Origin: Mycolicibacterium doricum
GTDB taxonomy: Bacteria > Actinomycetota > Actinomycetes > Mycobacteriales > Mycobacteriaceae
Assembly: GCF_010728155.1 (NCBI RefSeq)
Contig: NZ_AP022605.1
Span: 1,860,001 to 1,924,000 of the forward strand
Length of the DNA: 64,000 nucleotides
Direction of reading: 5' to 3'
Positions 9,367 through 19,090 of the stretch are shown here, in pieces. The translations under genes and the position numbers were made by a program. Within the stretch, counting starts at the first letter, position 1; each line of letters begins with the position of its first letter. The notes under the pieces are model-generated. The model was not told the DNA's origin, did no database searches, and saw only the letters and a list, made by a program, of their open reading frames with translations.

Positions 9367-11907
9367 ATGACAGATCGCGACGGTGGGACGGTGAGCCGGC
9401 GCGGCGCCGACGGCATGCGCGCTAATGAGACTCTGGCACTCGACCTCGCAGCGCTGCTTCCCGGTAGCGACGAGCGCTGCACTGACCGGCTGACGCGCGG
9501 CCTGGGGGACGATGGAGTTATCGAACGGGTCCACGTCATCGATGGCGACACGTCGGAACCCCGCCTGTGCGTGCACTACGACGCCGAGGCTGCCACCGCA
9601 GCAGAAGTGCAGCAGCGGGCTCTGCGGGCGGCCGACACGATCAGATCGACGTATGGGCACCTGCGGTGGTTGACCACGGGCACTCATGACGATGAGGCGC
9701 TGCGAACTGCGCTCGTCGACACGCTGTCTTCGATTCCTGGCGTCGTCGCCGCAGCGGCGACACCAGATTCAGTCGAGCTGGAGTTCGAGCGGACGACGGT
9801 GACCGCCCAGGAACTCGTAGACGTGATCGCCGCGCAGGGTGCGCCGTCGGGGAGCGCCGCGGACGTCGACGCCGCCGTCGCGCACGACGGAGACGGCGCC
9901 GACCATCAGCACGGTCACGGCGGGATCTTCGGCGAGCGCACCGAACTGGTCTTTGCGGGACTGGCGGGCGCCCTGCTACTCACGGGCTGGTTATTGGCCG
10001 CCTTCGCCGATACGCCGCGTTCGGCCGAGGTGGTGGTCTACGGCCTGGCGTTTTTCTTCGGTGCGTTCTTCACGGTGCAGGAAGCCTTTGCCAGTGTGCG
10101 GCAGGGCCGGTTCGAGATCGACTTCCTCATGCTCGTCTCCGCTGCGGGTGCGGCGGCGCTCGGCGAAGTCGCCGAAGGCGCGCTCCTGCTGTTCCTCTTC
10201 AGCGTCGGACACGCACTCGAGGGCTATGCGATGGGCCGGGCTCGCCGGGCGATCGAAGCGCTCGCCGAACTCGCCCCCAAGACGGCGCTGGTGCGGCGCG
10301 GCGGCACGGGCGACACCGTTGAAGTGTCCGTCGCGGACCTGCGCATTGGGGACATCGTCGTTGTGCGCCCCAACATGCGTCTGGCCGCAGACGGCTTCGT
10401 CGTGGCAGGCAGCAGCAGCATCGATCAAGCCCCGGTGACCGGGGAAAGCGTCCCCGTTGACAAGATCCCGGTTTCGGACGTGGCGGCAGCCGCGGCGTCA
10501 CCCGAGCTCATCGACGCGGCATCACGGGTGTTCGCCGGCACCATCAACGGCGCCGGCGCCATCGAGGTTCAGGTGACTCGGCTCGCCGGTGACTCCACCC
10601 TGGCCCGAGTGGTGCGTCTGGTGGCCGAGGCGCAAACCAAGACCACTTCCACGCAGCGCTTCACCGACCGGTTCCAGCGCATCTTCGTGCCCGTGATCCT
10701 GGTGGGTGTGGTGCTGCTGCTCTTCGCCGGGTTCGTGGTCGACGAGCCGTTCACTGACACGGTGTACCGGGCGCTTGCCGTTCTGGTGGCGGCCAGCCCG
10801 TGTGCGCTGGCGATCGCCACGCCCAGCGCGGTGTTGTCGGCGGTAGCGCGAGCGGCGCGGGCCGGCATCCTGATGAAGGGCGGTGCCGCGTTGGAGGAAC
10901 TTGGCCGGGTCAGCGTGCTGGCCTTCGACAAGACCGGCACCCTCACCGAGGGGCGGCCCCGGATCGCCGATGTCTGCGCCACCGCAGACAGCGACGACGC
11001 CGAACTGCTGCGGATCGCCGTTGCCGTTGAGGAGCAAAGCGACCATCCGCTCGCCCGAGCTATCGTCCGCGACGGCCGCGAGCGTCTCGCCGGGGCGGTA
11101 ACACCCCGCGCGACCGACGTCCGTGCCGTGATCGGCCGCGGCATCGTCGCGTCCGTCGAGGGGGTCGAGGTCTGCATCGGCAAGACCGAGTTGTTCACCG
11201 ACGCCGCTCAGCCCCCGCCGGCTGAGCTGGCGGCCGAGGTGAATCGTCTCGAACAGGCGGGCCGCACGACGATGCTCGTCCGCGCGGGCGACCGCTGGTT
11301 GGGCGCGATCGGATTGATGGACCTTCCTCGGCCGGAGGCGTCGGCGGTCATCGCGCGTCTTGCCGCACTCGGCGTGAAGAACACCGTGATGCTGTCGGGG
11401 GACAACCAGCGGGTGGCCGATGCCGTCGCCGCCGAAGTCGGTGTCGCCTACGCCCGCGGCGATCTGATGCCCGAGGACAAGGTGGCCCAGATCGCCGCCC
11501 TGCGGGAACGCCACGGCCGCGTCGGGATGGTCGGCGACGGCGTCAACGACGCGCCCGCAATGGCCGGCGCGAGCGTGGGTATCGCGATGGGGGCGGCGGG
11601 CTCCGACGTGGCGTTGGAGACCGCTGACGTTGCGCTGATGGCCGACGACCTGCGCGCGTTGCCGTTTGCGGTGAGCCTGAGCCGCCGCTCCTCGCGCGTC
11701 ATCAAGCAGAACCTGTGGGCAAGTCTCGGAATCGTCGCGGTCCTCATCCCGGCGACGGTCTTCGGCCTGGGCATCGGTCCCGCCGTGCTCATCCACGAAG
11801 GCTCGACGCTCATCGTCGTCGCCAATGCGTTGCGCCTCCTCGGGATGCCTATGCAGTCGGTCACCCCAGCAGCGCCGCGCGTTGAGCGTGCAGAAGAGAC
11901 GCCATGA
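9367..11907 (+). CDS. P1B-4-type heavy-metal ATPase (SPC, HEGST)
   Basis: About 846 residues from ATG 9367; an in-frame ATG at 9349 adds six codons but lies inside an AT-rich repeat likely to be promoter. Order: poorly conserved N-terminus without a CxxC domain, a His patch (DHQHGHGG) near residue 180, membrane helices, TGES near 360, SPC ion-channel motif near 478, phosphorylation site DKTGT near 522, HP motif, hinge VGDGVND, and HEGST in the last helix pair. SPC together with HEG[GS]T marks the P1B-4 class, which exports Co2+, Zn2+, Cd2+ or Fe2+. Its stop overlaps the ATG of the cyclase-YHS gene. Confidence 0.9.
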   Translation: MTDRDGGTVSRRGADGMRANETLALDLAALLPGSDERCTDRLTRGLGDDGVIERVHVIDGDTSEPRLCVHYDAEAATAAEVQQRALRAADTIRSTYGHLRWLTTGTHDDEALRTALVDTLSSIPGVVAAAATPDSVELEFERTTVTAQELVDVIAAQGAPSGSAADVDAAVAHDGDGADHQHGHGGIFGERTELVFAGLAGALLLTGWLLAAFADTPRSAEVVVYGLAFFFGAFFTVQEAFASVRQGRFEIDFLMLVSAAGAAALGEVAEGALLLFLFSVGHALEGYAMGRARRAIEALAELAPKTALVRRGGTGDTVEVSVADLRIGDIVVVRPNMRLAADGFVVAGSSSIDQAPVTGESVPVDKIPVSDVAAAAASPELIDAASRVFAGTINGAGAIEVQVTRLAGDSTLARVVRLVAEAQTKTTSTQRFTDRFQRIFVPVILVGVVLLLFAGFVVDEPFTDTVYRALAVLVAASPCALAIATPSAVLSAVARAARAGILMKGGAALEELGRVSVLAFDKTGTLTEGRPRIADVCATADSDDAELLRIAVAVEEQSDHPLARAIVRDGRERLAGAVTPRATDVRAVIGRGIVASVEGVEVCIGKTELFTDAAQPPPAELAAEVNRLEQAGRTTMLVRAGDRWLGAIGLMDLPRPEASAVIARLAALGVKNTVMLSGDNQRVADAVAAEVGVAYARGDLMPEDKVAQIAALRERHGRVGMVGDGVNDAPAMAGASVGIAMGAAGSDVALETADVALMADDLRALPFAVSLSRRSSRVIKQNLWASLGIVAVLIPATVFGLGIGPAVLIHEGSTLIVVANALRLLGMPMQSVTPAAPRVERAEETP

Positions 11908-12728
11908 CGATCGACCCGTCCGGTGCCGCAGATGAATTCGAGCATGCCGACGTGAACACGGTGGTCATTTTCGTGGACATCGCTGGGTTCACTGCGTTCA
12001 CCGAAACCCACGGTGATCATCGCGCTGCCGAACTGGCAGATCGGTTCGCCACCACAGCTGCCAGGGTCCTCGGGCCCGGCGACGACATGGTCAAGACCCT
12101 CGGCGATGCCGTGATGATCACCAGTTCGGACCCCACCGCGGCGCTGGCCTTCCTCCGGCGACTCCACGACGAGACCAGTCGCATCGACGGCTTTCCATTG
12201 TTGCGCGCCGGCCTCTGTGTTGGGCCGGTGGTGAAGCGCCGCGGAGACGTCTTCGGGTCGACGGTCAACACTGCAGCCAGACTGGCCGCCGTCGCCCGGC
12301 CAGGCCAGATTGTCGGCAACGCCGCGGCCGCGGCCGCGCTACGGGGAACCGACCTCCTGGCGATGACGTCGTTGGGCCCGCTTCGGTTGCGGAACGTCGG
12401 TGCCCTGGTGGAAGCGTTCGCCCTCGACGTCGGAACCCGCCACCAGGAGCACGTCGATCCGATATGTCGGATGCACGTTACGACAGACGCCCAACCGTTG
12501 ACGATCGCGCACGAGGAAGACACTTACCGGTTCTACTTCTGTTCGACGGCCTGTTTACGCCAATTCGCGCGTCGCGTCGGTGAAGTGCGCCCGCCCTCTG
12601 GCGATGAGGACCCGACGCCGACCACGCAGTCGTTCGTCGGTGAAATTGCGGCGCACTTCGGCGCGCTGGCGTCCTCACCGCGCGGGCGGAATGCCGAGTC
12701 GACCTCACCTCCGTCAACCTCCTCGTAG
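11904..12728 (+). CDS. Class III nucleotide cyclase domain fused to a YHS metal-binding domain
   Basis: 274 residues. Residues 20-170 form a class III cyclase catalytic domain: FVDIAGFTAF carries the first metal Asp, KTLGDAVM the substrate Lys and second metal Asp, and VNTAARL the transition-state Asn and Arg. The usual adenine-selecting Asp before VN is Ser (FGSTVN), so substrate choice is uncertain. Residues 185-220 form a YHS/TRASH-like domain (DPICRMHV, then YFCSTACLRQF) with three cysteines able to bind a metal ion. ATGA overlap with the ATPase gene implies coupled synthesis. The likely role, inferred, is a metal-modulated second-messenger enzyme or a metallochaperone-like partner of the pump. 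Confidence 0.8.
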   Translation: MTIDPSGAADEFEHADVNTVVIFVDIAGFTAFTETHGDHRAAELADRFATTAARVLGPGDDMVKTLGDAVMITSSDPTAALAFLRRLHDETSRIDGFPLLRAGLCVGPVVKRRGDVFGSTVNTAARLAAVARPGQIVGNAAAAAALRGTDLLAMTSLGPLRLRNVGALVEAFALDVGTRHQEHVDPICRMHVTTDAQPLTIAHEEDTYRFYFCSTACLRQFARRVGEVRPPSGDEDPTPTTQSFVGEIAAHFGALASSPRGRNAESTSPPSTSS

Positions 12729-13148
12729 AGGGCGGAAGATGACGTCGTGTCACGAATAGTGTTCGCCGACAACGTTATTCGCTTCAGGACCTGACCGGTC
12801 ACCCGGTGGCGGGAAACGGACCCGCTGCTCATCGACACCCATCGCCGAGGGACGGTGGTTTCCTCGATAAGTCGCCGACATGGATCGTGTGTCGTGGCGT
12901 GAGCGCGCGTCATACTGGCGCTGCCGCGTTCGATGAAACCACCGACGGCCCTGGACGAGGACAGGGCCGTCAGCATCGTCTGTGCGGGATGGCGCTGCCG
13001 AGGACCTCTATGGGTACCGGGTTACGATCGGTGGGGAGCGCGTTTGGTGATGTGGGTGACGATCGCGCTCTTGGTCTTGCGCGCGCGGTCTTGCGAAGGT
13101 GCCGAGCGGGGTGCGGCGTGTGACCGCTGGGCGTTTCTGGCTTGGACG
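12729..13148. other. Convergent intergenic region
   Basis: 420 bp between the 3' ends of the cyclase-YHS gene and the L,D-transpeptidase gene. Apart from the hairpin at 12944-12971 nothing coding or repeated is supported; short open frames here have no recognisable protein pattern. Confidence 0.5.
12944..12971. terminator. Perfect hairpin, probable bidirectional terminator
   Basis: GACGGCCCTG, eight-base loop, CAGGGCCGTC: a 10-bp perfect GC-rich stem without a T-run, placed between convergent genes. This shape is common for mycobacterial terminators. Confidence 0.5.
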
Positions 13149-14105
13149 TCAGATCTGCCAGTCCTGGGCTCCGTCATTTTCGTCGTAGATGCCGACGGAG
13201 TTCTTGACGACGACCGGGTCCCCGCTGCCGAAGTTGTCGTAGAACCATTGCGCATTGGCTGGACTCAAATTGGGGCACCCGTGGCTGACGTTGCGCTTGC
13301 CCTGATCGGCGACTGACCAGGGCGCGCCGTGAACGAAGATGCCGGCGTTGTTGATGCGCACCGCGTCTTTGACCTTGAGCTTGTACCCCTCGGCTGCGTC
13401 GATCGGCACACCGTAGGTGGAGGAGTCCATCACCATGTCCGCGAACTTCTCGAGCACGTAATAGGTGCCGTTGGGTGTTTCGTATCCCGGCTTTCCCAAG
13501 GACACCGGCATGGTCTTCTCCAGTGTGCCGTTGCGCATGACCTCCATTTGGAGGGTGGCGTTGTCAATAGTCGCCACCAACGAGTCGCCGGTGCGGAAGC
13601 TCGATTTCGTGCCGCTGGCATCGATGCTGACCGTGGTGTTGGCGGGCCAGAAGTCGATGGGCCGCCATCTGAGTTGAGTCGCGCTCATCCAGTAGAACTT
13701 CCCGGGAACCGCGGGGGTGGAGGAGATGTGGACGGCTTGTTCAGCCAGCGTGCGGTCGGCGATGGGCCGTTGGAAATTGATGATGATGGGTTTGGCGACG
13801 CCGACCGTCGAGCCGTTCGTCGGGTTGAACGTGGGGGGAGCAAAGACCGGTGGGCCGAGGTAGGGCGCCGGGTTCTGGCCGGCGGGTGTGTCTTCGGTAG
13901 CCGTCGGCGATGGGCCGGGAAAAGTGCCGGATAGCGGTGGGAGGAAGGGATTCGGCGCTGCCGAGTCGGGGACCGTGAGGGGGTCGCCGGGTGCGGGCAC
14001 GGGTATCTGTGGCTCGGCGGAGGCCGACGGCGCCGTCAGCACGGTCACAGCCGCTAGAGCGGTCGTCATCATGGCCAAGATTTGCCTGGCTGCCGAGCAC
14101 CGCAT
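13149..14105 (-). CDS. Secreted L,D-transpeptidase (YkuD)
   Basis: 318 residues from ATG 14105, chosen because GGAGAGG lies 7 bp upstream and a signal peptide ending at about ASA follows directly; a longer frame upstream runs through the promoter. Order: signal peptide, Pro-rich linker, Ig-like Big_10 domain (residues 95-170), then a YkuD domain with HGAPWS and the nucleophile in SHGC near residue 275. L,D-transpeptidases form 3-3 peptidoglycan cross-links and resist most penicillins. It diverges from ccdA across a TAC-N11-GTAG dyad. It lacks a lipobox, unlike the paralogue at 32978-34201. Confidence 0.9.
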   Translation of the reverse strand: MRCSAARQILAMMTTALAAVTVLTAPSASAEPQIPVPAPGDPLTVPDSAAPNPFLPPLSGTFPGPSPTATEDTPAGQNPAPYLGPPVFAPPTFNPTNGSTVGVAKPIIINFQRPIADRTLAEQAVHISSTPAVPGKFYWMSATQLRWRPIDFWPANTTVSIDASGTKSSFRTGDSLVATIDNATLQMEVMRNGTLEKTMPVSLGKPGYETPNGTYYVLEKFADMVMDSSTYGVPIDAAEGYKLKVKDAVRINNAGIFVHGAPWSVADQGKRNVSHGCPNLSPANAQWFYDNFGSGDPVVVKNSVGIYDENDGAQDWQI

Positions 14106-14168
14106 ACGGGCCTCTCCGTTCCACTGGTCGCCCACCGATGCTCGCGGCGGCTGACGACGATTTGTTGC

Positions 14169-14186
14169 TACGTAGTTTAATAGTAG
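14169..14186. promoter_or_regulatory. Putative BlaI-type operator TAC-N11-GTAG (site 4)
   Basis: TACGTAGTTTAATAGTAG with a C before it, making CTAC-N11-GTAG. It is 64 bp upstream of the L,D-transpeptidase start and 74 bp upstream of ccdA, so one box can control both divergent genes. Confidence 0.6.
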
Positions 14187-14259
14187 ATGATGTGGCGTCT
14201 CGGGCGCCGCAGTGTGGCTGCGGAACTGCGTCGTCGATGCGTGAATTCGGAAACGGTGG

Positions 14260-15054
14260 ATGCGGAGGGTGTCGGACTTCGTGGATGGTGTCACCGCGAT
14301 CGCTACGTCTGGTCACGTGCTCCTCGCGGTGTTCGTGTCGGCGTTAGCTGGGTTGGTGTCGTTCGCGTCGCCCTGCGTCGTACCTCTCGTACCCGGGTAT
14401 CTGTCCTACCTGGCCGCGGTGGTTGGCGTGGATGATGACCAGGCGCGTGCCCAGCCGCCGGGCAGGGCACGTCTGCGGGTGGCAGGGGCCGCGGGGTTGT
14501 TCGTTGTCGGGTTCACGGCGGTGTTCCTCATGGGAACCGTCGCGATTCTGGGACTGACGACGACGATTATCGCCAATGGGGTGCTGTTGCAGCGCATCGG
14601 CGGAGTCGTCACGATCGTGATGGGTCTGGTGTTCATGGGTTTCATCCCTGCGCTGCAACGCGACGCGCGGTTTACGCCCACGTCGTTGTCCACGCTGTGG
14701 GGTGCGCCGCTCCTGGGGGCGGTGTTCGGGCTGGGCTGGACCCCGTGTTTGGGCCCGACGCTGACGGGTGTCATCGCTGTGGCATCTGCCACCGAAGGGC
14801 CCAACGTCATGCGCGGCATCGTGCTCGTCGTCGCCTACTGTGTGGGTCTGGGCGCTCCGTTCGTGCTGTTCGCGCTGGCATCCGGACGGGCAATGAGGGC
14901 ACTGGGCTGGCTGCGACGAAACGCTCGGCGAATTCAGGTCTTCGGCGGCGTGCTCCTCGTCGCGGTCGGCATCGCCCTGCTGACCGGGCTGTGGAACGAG
15001 GTGGTGTCATGGGTGCGCGATGCGTTCGTCAGCAACACCACACTTCCGATATGA
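14260..15054 (+). CDS. ccdA: CcdA-type thiol electron transporter
   Basis: 264 residues and about six membrane helices. The two redox cysteines of the family appear in [13 protein letters not shown] (residues 36-48) and [10 protein letters not shown] (near 165). CcdA moves electrons from cytoplasmic thioredoxin across the membrane to exported thioredoxins (TlpA/ResA), which reduce apocytochrome c or repair exported proteins. It is followed by CopD-CtaG after about 100 bp. With CcsB (5336), TlpA (57768) and DsbA (17668) the window carries most of an exported-thiol pathway. The start ATG 14260 is the most upstream reasonable one. Confidence 0.9.
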   Translation: MRRVSDFVDGVTAIATSGHVLLAVFVSALAGLVSFASPCVVPLVPGYLSYLAAVVGVDDDQARAQPPGRARLRVAGAAGLFVVGFTAVFLMGTVAILGLTTTIIANGVLLQRIGGVVTIVMGLVFMGFIPALQRDARFTPTSLSTLWGAPLLGAVFGLGWTPCLGPTLTGVIAVASATEGPNVMRGIVLVVAYCVGLGAPFVLFALASGRAMRALGWLRRNARRIQVFGGVLLVAVGIALLTGLWNEVVSWVRDAFVSNTTLPI

Positions 15055-15156
15055 CGCAGTCGCTTTCGAGCCCTCCGCGCCGTCGCTCTTTCCGAGGACA
15101 CCTGTGCTGATCGTCAAGCGCCGAGGCGGTCATGGCGAATCGACCGCGGGATCGGA

Positions 15157-17097
15157 ATGGGGACGGTGATGGCCACGTCTGCTGCCCCCCGACGCTGGGT
15201 CGTGCGGGCTGTGTTGCTCGGGGCTGCACTGCTAGCGGGCGTTACCGCTGCCGCGATCGGCGCCCAGGCACTGCCCGAGGCGCTGGCGGTGACCGGGCTG
15301 AGCGATCCCGGGCCGATCACCACCTACGGGCTGTCCTTCCTGCGCGCCGCCGGAGAGATCGCTGCGATGGTGGCGATCGGACACTTCCTGTTCGCGGCGT
15401 TCCTCGTTCCGCCGCAGGCAAGTGGAGTGCTCGGCGTCGACGGGTACCGGGCGCTTCGGATCGGCGCTGCCGCTTGCGCGATCTGGGCGATGTGCGCTGC
15501 GCTGTTGGTGGCGCTGACGATCTCCGACGTGTCGGGGGTGCCGTTGACCGAGCTCACACCGCTGGACATATGGTCGGCGGCCGACCTCGTCGAAACCACC
15601 GCGGCGTGGCGCACCACCTCGATTCTGGCAGCGGTGGTCGCGGTAGCGAGCCTGCCGGTGCTGCGGTGGTCGTGGACGCCTGCCCTCCTGGCGGGCGGCC
15701 TGGCGACGTTGATGCCGCTGGCCGTGACAGGGCACTCCTCGTCGGGCGGCTCACACGACATCGCGACCAACAGCCTGATCATTCACCTGGTTGCCGGGAC
15801 ATTGTGGGCCGGCGGATTGCTGGCGCTGCTCGGGCACGCGCTGCGCGGCGGCAGCCACACCGACATCGCCGCCCGGCGTTTCTCGGGTCTGGCGCTGTGG
15901 TGCTTCGCGTCGATGGCCGTGAGCGGATTCGTCAACGCGGCGGTCCGGATCGACGTGTCGACCATCTTCGACAGCACCTACGGGCTCCTCGTCGTGGGCA
16001 AGGTGACAGCGCTGGCCGGCCTCGGTGTGATCGGCTGGCGACAGCGGCGGTCGTCGATCGTTGCGCTGCAGCGTGATCCGACGTCGCGCCGACCGCTGCT
16101 GCGGCTCGCACTCACAGAAGCCGCCCTGTTTGGCGTCGCAGTCGGCCTGGCGGTCGGGCTCGGTCGCACGCCACCGCCGCCCGTGACGCGCGAACCCGTT
16201 CCGGCCGAGGCTGCGCTCGGCTTCGACCTCACCGAGGCGCCGACGATCGCGCGGGTGTTCGTCGAATGGCGGTTCGACCTGATCTTCGGCACGGCGGCGG
16301 TCGTCATGGCCGGCATCTACCTTGCTGCGGTGTATCGGCTGGCTCGCCGCGGTGCCCCGTGGTCGACGCGGCGCACCGTATCGTGGCTGATCGGCTGCGT
16401 CGTTTTGCTGTTCGCCACGTCGTCAGGACTCGGCATGTACATGGCGGCGATGTTCAGCATGCACGCCGTCGCTCAATTGGTGCTCACAATTGTGGTGCCG
16501 GTGTTGCTCGTGCAGGGCGCACCGGTGACCCTCGCGCTGAGGGCCTTGCGGGCAGCCGAACCCAATGCGGTGCCGGGGCCACGCGAATGGCTGGTCAGCG
16601 CGCTGAATTCGTCACTGCTGCGTTTTATCGCTCATCCGTGGACGGCGCTGACGCTTCTCGTGGTGGGCCTGTACGGGCTCTGCCTCGAAGTGGTTCTCGA
16701 TGCTGCCGTAAGCGAACATGCCACGCACATGCTGATGATCGGGTACTTCCTGCTCAGCGGTGCACTGTTCTTCACCGCCGTCGGCGGCGTCGAGCCGCTG
16801 GTGCCACGGCCGATGCCCAAGCGGGGCCGGATCGCGATGCTGTTTCTCGCGCTGTCGCAGTTCATCATTGCCGGGGTCGTGGTGATGAACATGCGTGAGG
16901 TTCTCGGTGGCGCCTTCTACCGCTCCTTGAAACTGAGCTGGCATGCGAACTTGCTGGGCGACCAGCGGCTGGGAGGTCAAGTGATTGCCGCCGGCGGGGT
17001 TGTGGCAATGCTGGCGGTGCTCGCGGTACTGATCGCGCGGCGCCGCCGCTCGACTGCGATCGAGCAGAGGACGGCTGCGCCGAGCCTGGGCTCATGA
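15157..17097 (+). CDS. CopD-like copper membrane protein fused to CtaG-like oxidase assembly factor
   Basis: 646 residues with about 14 membrane helices. Residues 1-330 match the CopD copper-resistance domain (VTGHSSSGGSH and HLVAGTLWAGGLL carry conserved His). Residues 360-620 match the caa3 CtaG domain (MYMAAMFSMHAVAQLVL and SEHATHMLMIGYF), implicated in inserting copper into cytochrome oxidase. The same fusion exists in Mycobacterium tuberculosis (Rv0102, from memory). It probably imports or routes copper to the CuB site, which fits a neighbouring ctaD. Likely in one transcript with ccdA. A second ATG follows at 15169. Confidence 0.85.
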   Translation: MGTVMATSAAPRRWVVRAVLLGAALLAGVTAAAIGAQALPEALAVTGLSDPGPITTYGLSFLRAAGEIAAMVAIGHFLFAAFLVPPQASGVLGVDGYRALRIGAAACAIWAMCAALLVALTISDVSGVPLTELTPLDIWSAADLVETTAAWRTTSILAAVVAVASLPVLRWSWTPALLAGGLATLMPLAVTGHSSSGGSHDIATNSLIIHLVAGTLWAGGLLALLGHALRGGSHTDIAARRFSGLALWCFASMAVSGFVNAAVRIDVSTIFDSTYGLLVVGKVTALAGLGVIGWRQRRSSIVALQRDPTSRRPLLRLALTEAALFGVAVGLAVGLGRTPPPPVTREPVPAEAALGFDLTEAPTIARVFVEWRFDLIFGTAAVVMAGIYLAAVYRLARRGAPWSTRRTVSWLIGCVVLLFATSSGLGMYMAAMFSMHAVAQLVLTIVVPVLLVQGAPVTLALRALRAAEPNAVPGPREWLVSALNSSLLRFIAHPWTALTLLVVGLYGLCLEVVLDAAVSEHATHMLMIGYFLLSGALFFTAVGGVEPLVPRPMPKRGRIAMLFLALSQFIIAGVVVMNMREVLGGAFYRSLKLSWHANLLGDQRLGGQVIAAGGVVAMLAVLAVLIARRRRSTAIEQRTAAPSLGS

Positions 17098-17667
17098 CGA
17101 CGAGGACCGCATTGTTGGCATAGCGGCTGCAGCACATTGGTCTCGGGCTAGGCGCGTGCGCGGCCCCGACCCGGTATCGCGCAATGTTCTCGCCCGTTCA
17201 CAGGGACGCCCTTCTCCCTTTCGGGCCATGCCCAGGCCGCCGGATTGTCCCGTCTGCGGTGAGAGCTCGGGCGCCGACCACAGCACCCTCGAGCCGTGTT
17301 CGTCAGGATCCGGCAGTCGGCCGATCAGATGACGCGGGGCGTGGGGTGCGGGGCCCGGCCGCCGCATCATCATCATCATCATCCGAACCAGTGCAGCTGG
17401 CCAACCGCTTGCATCTCGGACTGATGGTCGCCCACCACGCAGAGGCGATTCGAGATGGCGCGTACTGAGGTCGAAGCGAGATATCACCGCGACGGACCGA
17501 CTTCGCGCAGAAGGCATCTCCCTGTCACCCAACGCGAGATCGGTGTACTGCGGTCGATGTCGACCCCTCAGATCGCCGTCGACGCGGGGTGCTGCTTTCA
17601 TGTTCGCGCCCGCACACGTCCCGAGGTATGGAACCGGTGCGCCGAGAGCTTTCGGCAGTCACCGCGG
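17098..17667. other. Long non-coding stretch with a TCA/CAT microsatellite
   Basis: 570 bp between the 3' ends of copD-ctaG and dsbA. It contains six TCA units near 17370-17387 and no supported gene. A short forward frame ends with LANRLHLGLMVAHHAEAI, which could be a decayed tail of a gene, but no start or family can be defended. Confidence 0.45.
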
Positions 17668-18327
17668 CTATCCGTTCAATGCCTGTTCGACTGCGGCCTT
17701 CAAGTCGTCGTAGCTCCTGAATTCCACTTCGGTTCCGTCGATGAAGAAGGTCGGTGTGCCCTTGACCCCGAGGGCCTTGCCGTCAGCGACATCGACATTG
17801 ACACGATCGAGTGTGGCGGGGTCGTTGTAGGCGGCATCGAACGCCGCCATGTCGAGCCCGAGTTCGGCTGCGAATCCGCGGAATCGGGAGTCCGCAGGAG
17901 TTTGTTGTTCGCCCCACTCGCTCTGCGTCTCGTACATCTTCTTGTACATCGGTTCGAACTTGTCCTGTTGGGCGGCCGCCTCGACCGCGCGCGCCGCCCG
18001 CTCTGCGTTGAAGTGAGACTGAATGGGGAAGTAGCGGATGACGAAGTTGACGCGGTCCCCGTACTCGGCGCGCAGCTGTTCGACCATCGGGAAGGCCGCG
18101 CGACACGCTTCGCATTCGAAGTCGAGGAACTCGACGAAGGCGACATCGCTGTTCGGCACGGTGGTGAGGCGGCGACTGTTGTCCCGGACCAGCTGACCGA
18201 CGTCTTCACCCTGGCCTTGCGCGGAGGTCGGGGCGTCCTTGTCCTGGGCCGAGAGATACACGCCAACCCCGATGATCATGGTGATGACCGCGAAGACGGT
18301 CAGCAGAATGCGTGTGAGAGGTGCCAT
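17668..18327 (-). CDS. DsbA/thioredoxin-fold oxidoreductase, exported
   Basis: 219 residues: N-terminal signal anchor (residues 5-27), then a DsbA-like domain with the redox pair CEAC in FLDFECEACRAAF near residue 73 and the cis-Pro loop GVKGTPTFFIDG near 190. It probably oxidises or isomerises disulfides in exported proteins. The CEAC dipeptide resembles mycobacterial DsbA-like and DsbG-like enzymes rather than E. coli CPHC. The start ATG 18327 follows a suitable leader. A TAC-N11-GTAG dyad lies 114 bp upstream, placing it in the same putative regulon as ccdA and tlpA. Confidence 0.85.
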   Translation of the reverse strand: MAPLTRILLTVFAVITMIIGVGVYLSAQDKDAPTSAQGQGEDVGQLVRDNSRRLTTVPNSDVAFVEFLDFECEACRAAFPMVEQLRAEYGDRVNFVIRYFPIQSHFNAERAARAVEAAAQQDKFEPMYKKMYETQSEWGEQQTPADSRFRGFAAELGLDMAAFDAAYNDPATLDRVNVDVADGKALGVKGTPTFFIDGTEVEFRSYDDLKAAVEQALNG

Positions 18328-18440
18328 TGGAATGCGTCCTTCATCAGTTTCACCGAACGTCTGTGATGCGCCGGCGCAGCCCCGTACCGCAGCACCGACC
18401 CGAACCGCGCCCGCGGTTGAGCATCGCGTGTCCGACTATA

Positions 18441-18458
18441 TACGGAGGAAGACCGTAG
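18441..18458. promoter_or_regulatory. Putative BlaI-type operator TAC-N11-GTAG (site 5)
   Basis: TACGGAGGAAGACCGTAG, 114 bp upstream of dsbA and just after the 3' end of the HXXEE gene. It shares the TACGGAG left half with the sites at 22200 and 29056. Confidence 0.55.
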
Positions 18459-18481
18459 ATCGGTCATGCCTTCGGCTGGCG

Positions 18482-19084
18482 CTAGATCGGACGCTGGGGC
18501 GCGGATTCGATGGACGGCCGTCGAGTGAGACGCCACATTCCCCACCAGGCGACCGGTGCGAGAGCGACGACGGTCCACATTCCGGGCACGTAGCCGGCCC
18601 CGCCGGGATCGAGCCACGGGAACACCGCAAAGTGCGCCAACTCCGTGAGGCCCAAAGAGGCGAAGAACGTCCATGCCAGGTATCGGCCGATCGGGCGGCC
18701 GCGCCGCATGAGGACGGGAACCAACAGCCAGGCGCCCGCGGAGACGGCGACGAGCAGCACAACGGGCACCGAGTTCACCGCAGGGGTCGGCACACCCGTG
18801 ACCGCCGCTAGGAATGCGAAGAACCCCATCTGCTTCTCTTCGACGCGGTGGGCCAGGAACAACAACAGGGCGATCCAATACGGTGCGCGAATGTCGGCCC
18901 AGCCGCCGCCACTCGGCCACACCAGCCACAGAAGCAAGCCCCCGACGAACCCGGCGGTAAAGATGAGCATGGTTGCCAGCCCGAGCGCCCAATAGCCCAC
19001 GCTCAACGCCGCGGTCGTTAGCGCGACTGCGGCGGCGACGGCCGGCCACGGCCGCGTGTTCTGGTTCGACGTCGTGACCGCCAT
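18482..19084 (-). CDS. HXXEE-motif membrane protein
   Basis: 200 residues with about six membrane helices. HRVEE near residue 80 and ELAHF near 148 fit the HXXEE domain family, whose function is unknown; the acidic and His pairs could bind a metal within the membrane. It starts 6 bp after the DUF3703 stop and is the last gene of a cadC - ATPase - DUF3703 - HXXEE operon, so an accessory role in metal export is a fair inference. No catalytic evidence exists. Confidence 0.7.
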   Translation of the reverse strand: MAVTTSNQNTRPWPAVAAAVALTTAALSVGYWALGLATMLIFTAGFVGGLLLWLVWPSGGGWADIRAPYWIALLLFLAHRVEEKQMGFFAFLAAVTGVPTPAVNSVPVVLLVAVSAGAWLLVPVLMRRGRPIGRYLAWTFFASLGLTELAHFAVFPWLDPGGAGYVPGMWTVVALAPVAWWGMWRLTRRPSIESAPQRPI

Positions 19085-19090
19085 TGTCCT

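Noticed and set aside
10522-11796. Minus-strand open frame opposite the P1B-4 ATPase
   Set aside because: Antisense shadow with no recognisable domain.
12806-13316. Short open frames downstream of the cyclase-YHS gene
   Set aside because: They cross the hairpin at 12944-12971 and the L,D-transpeptidase 3' end and look random.
17092-17601. Overlapping open frames on both strands around the TCA repeat
   Set aside because: Runs of Met or Ser come from the microsatellite; no ribosome site or family pattern.
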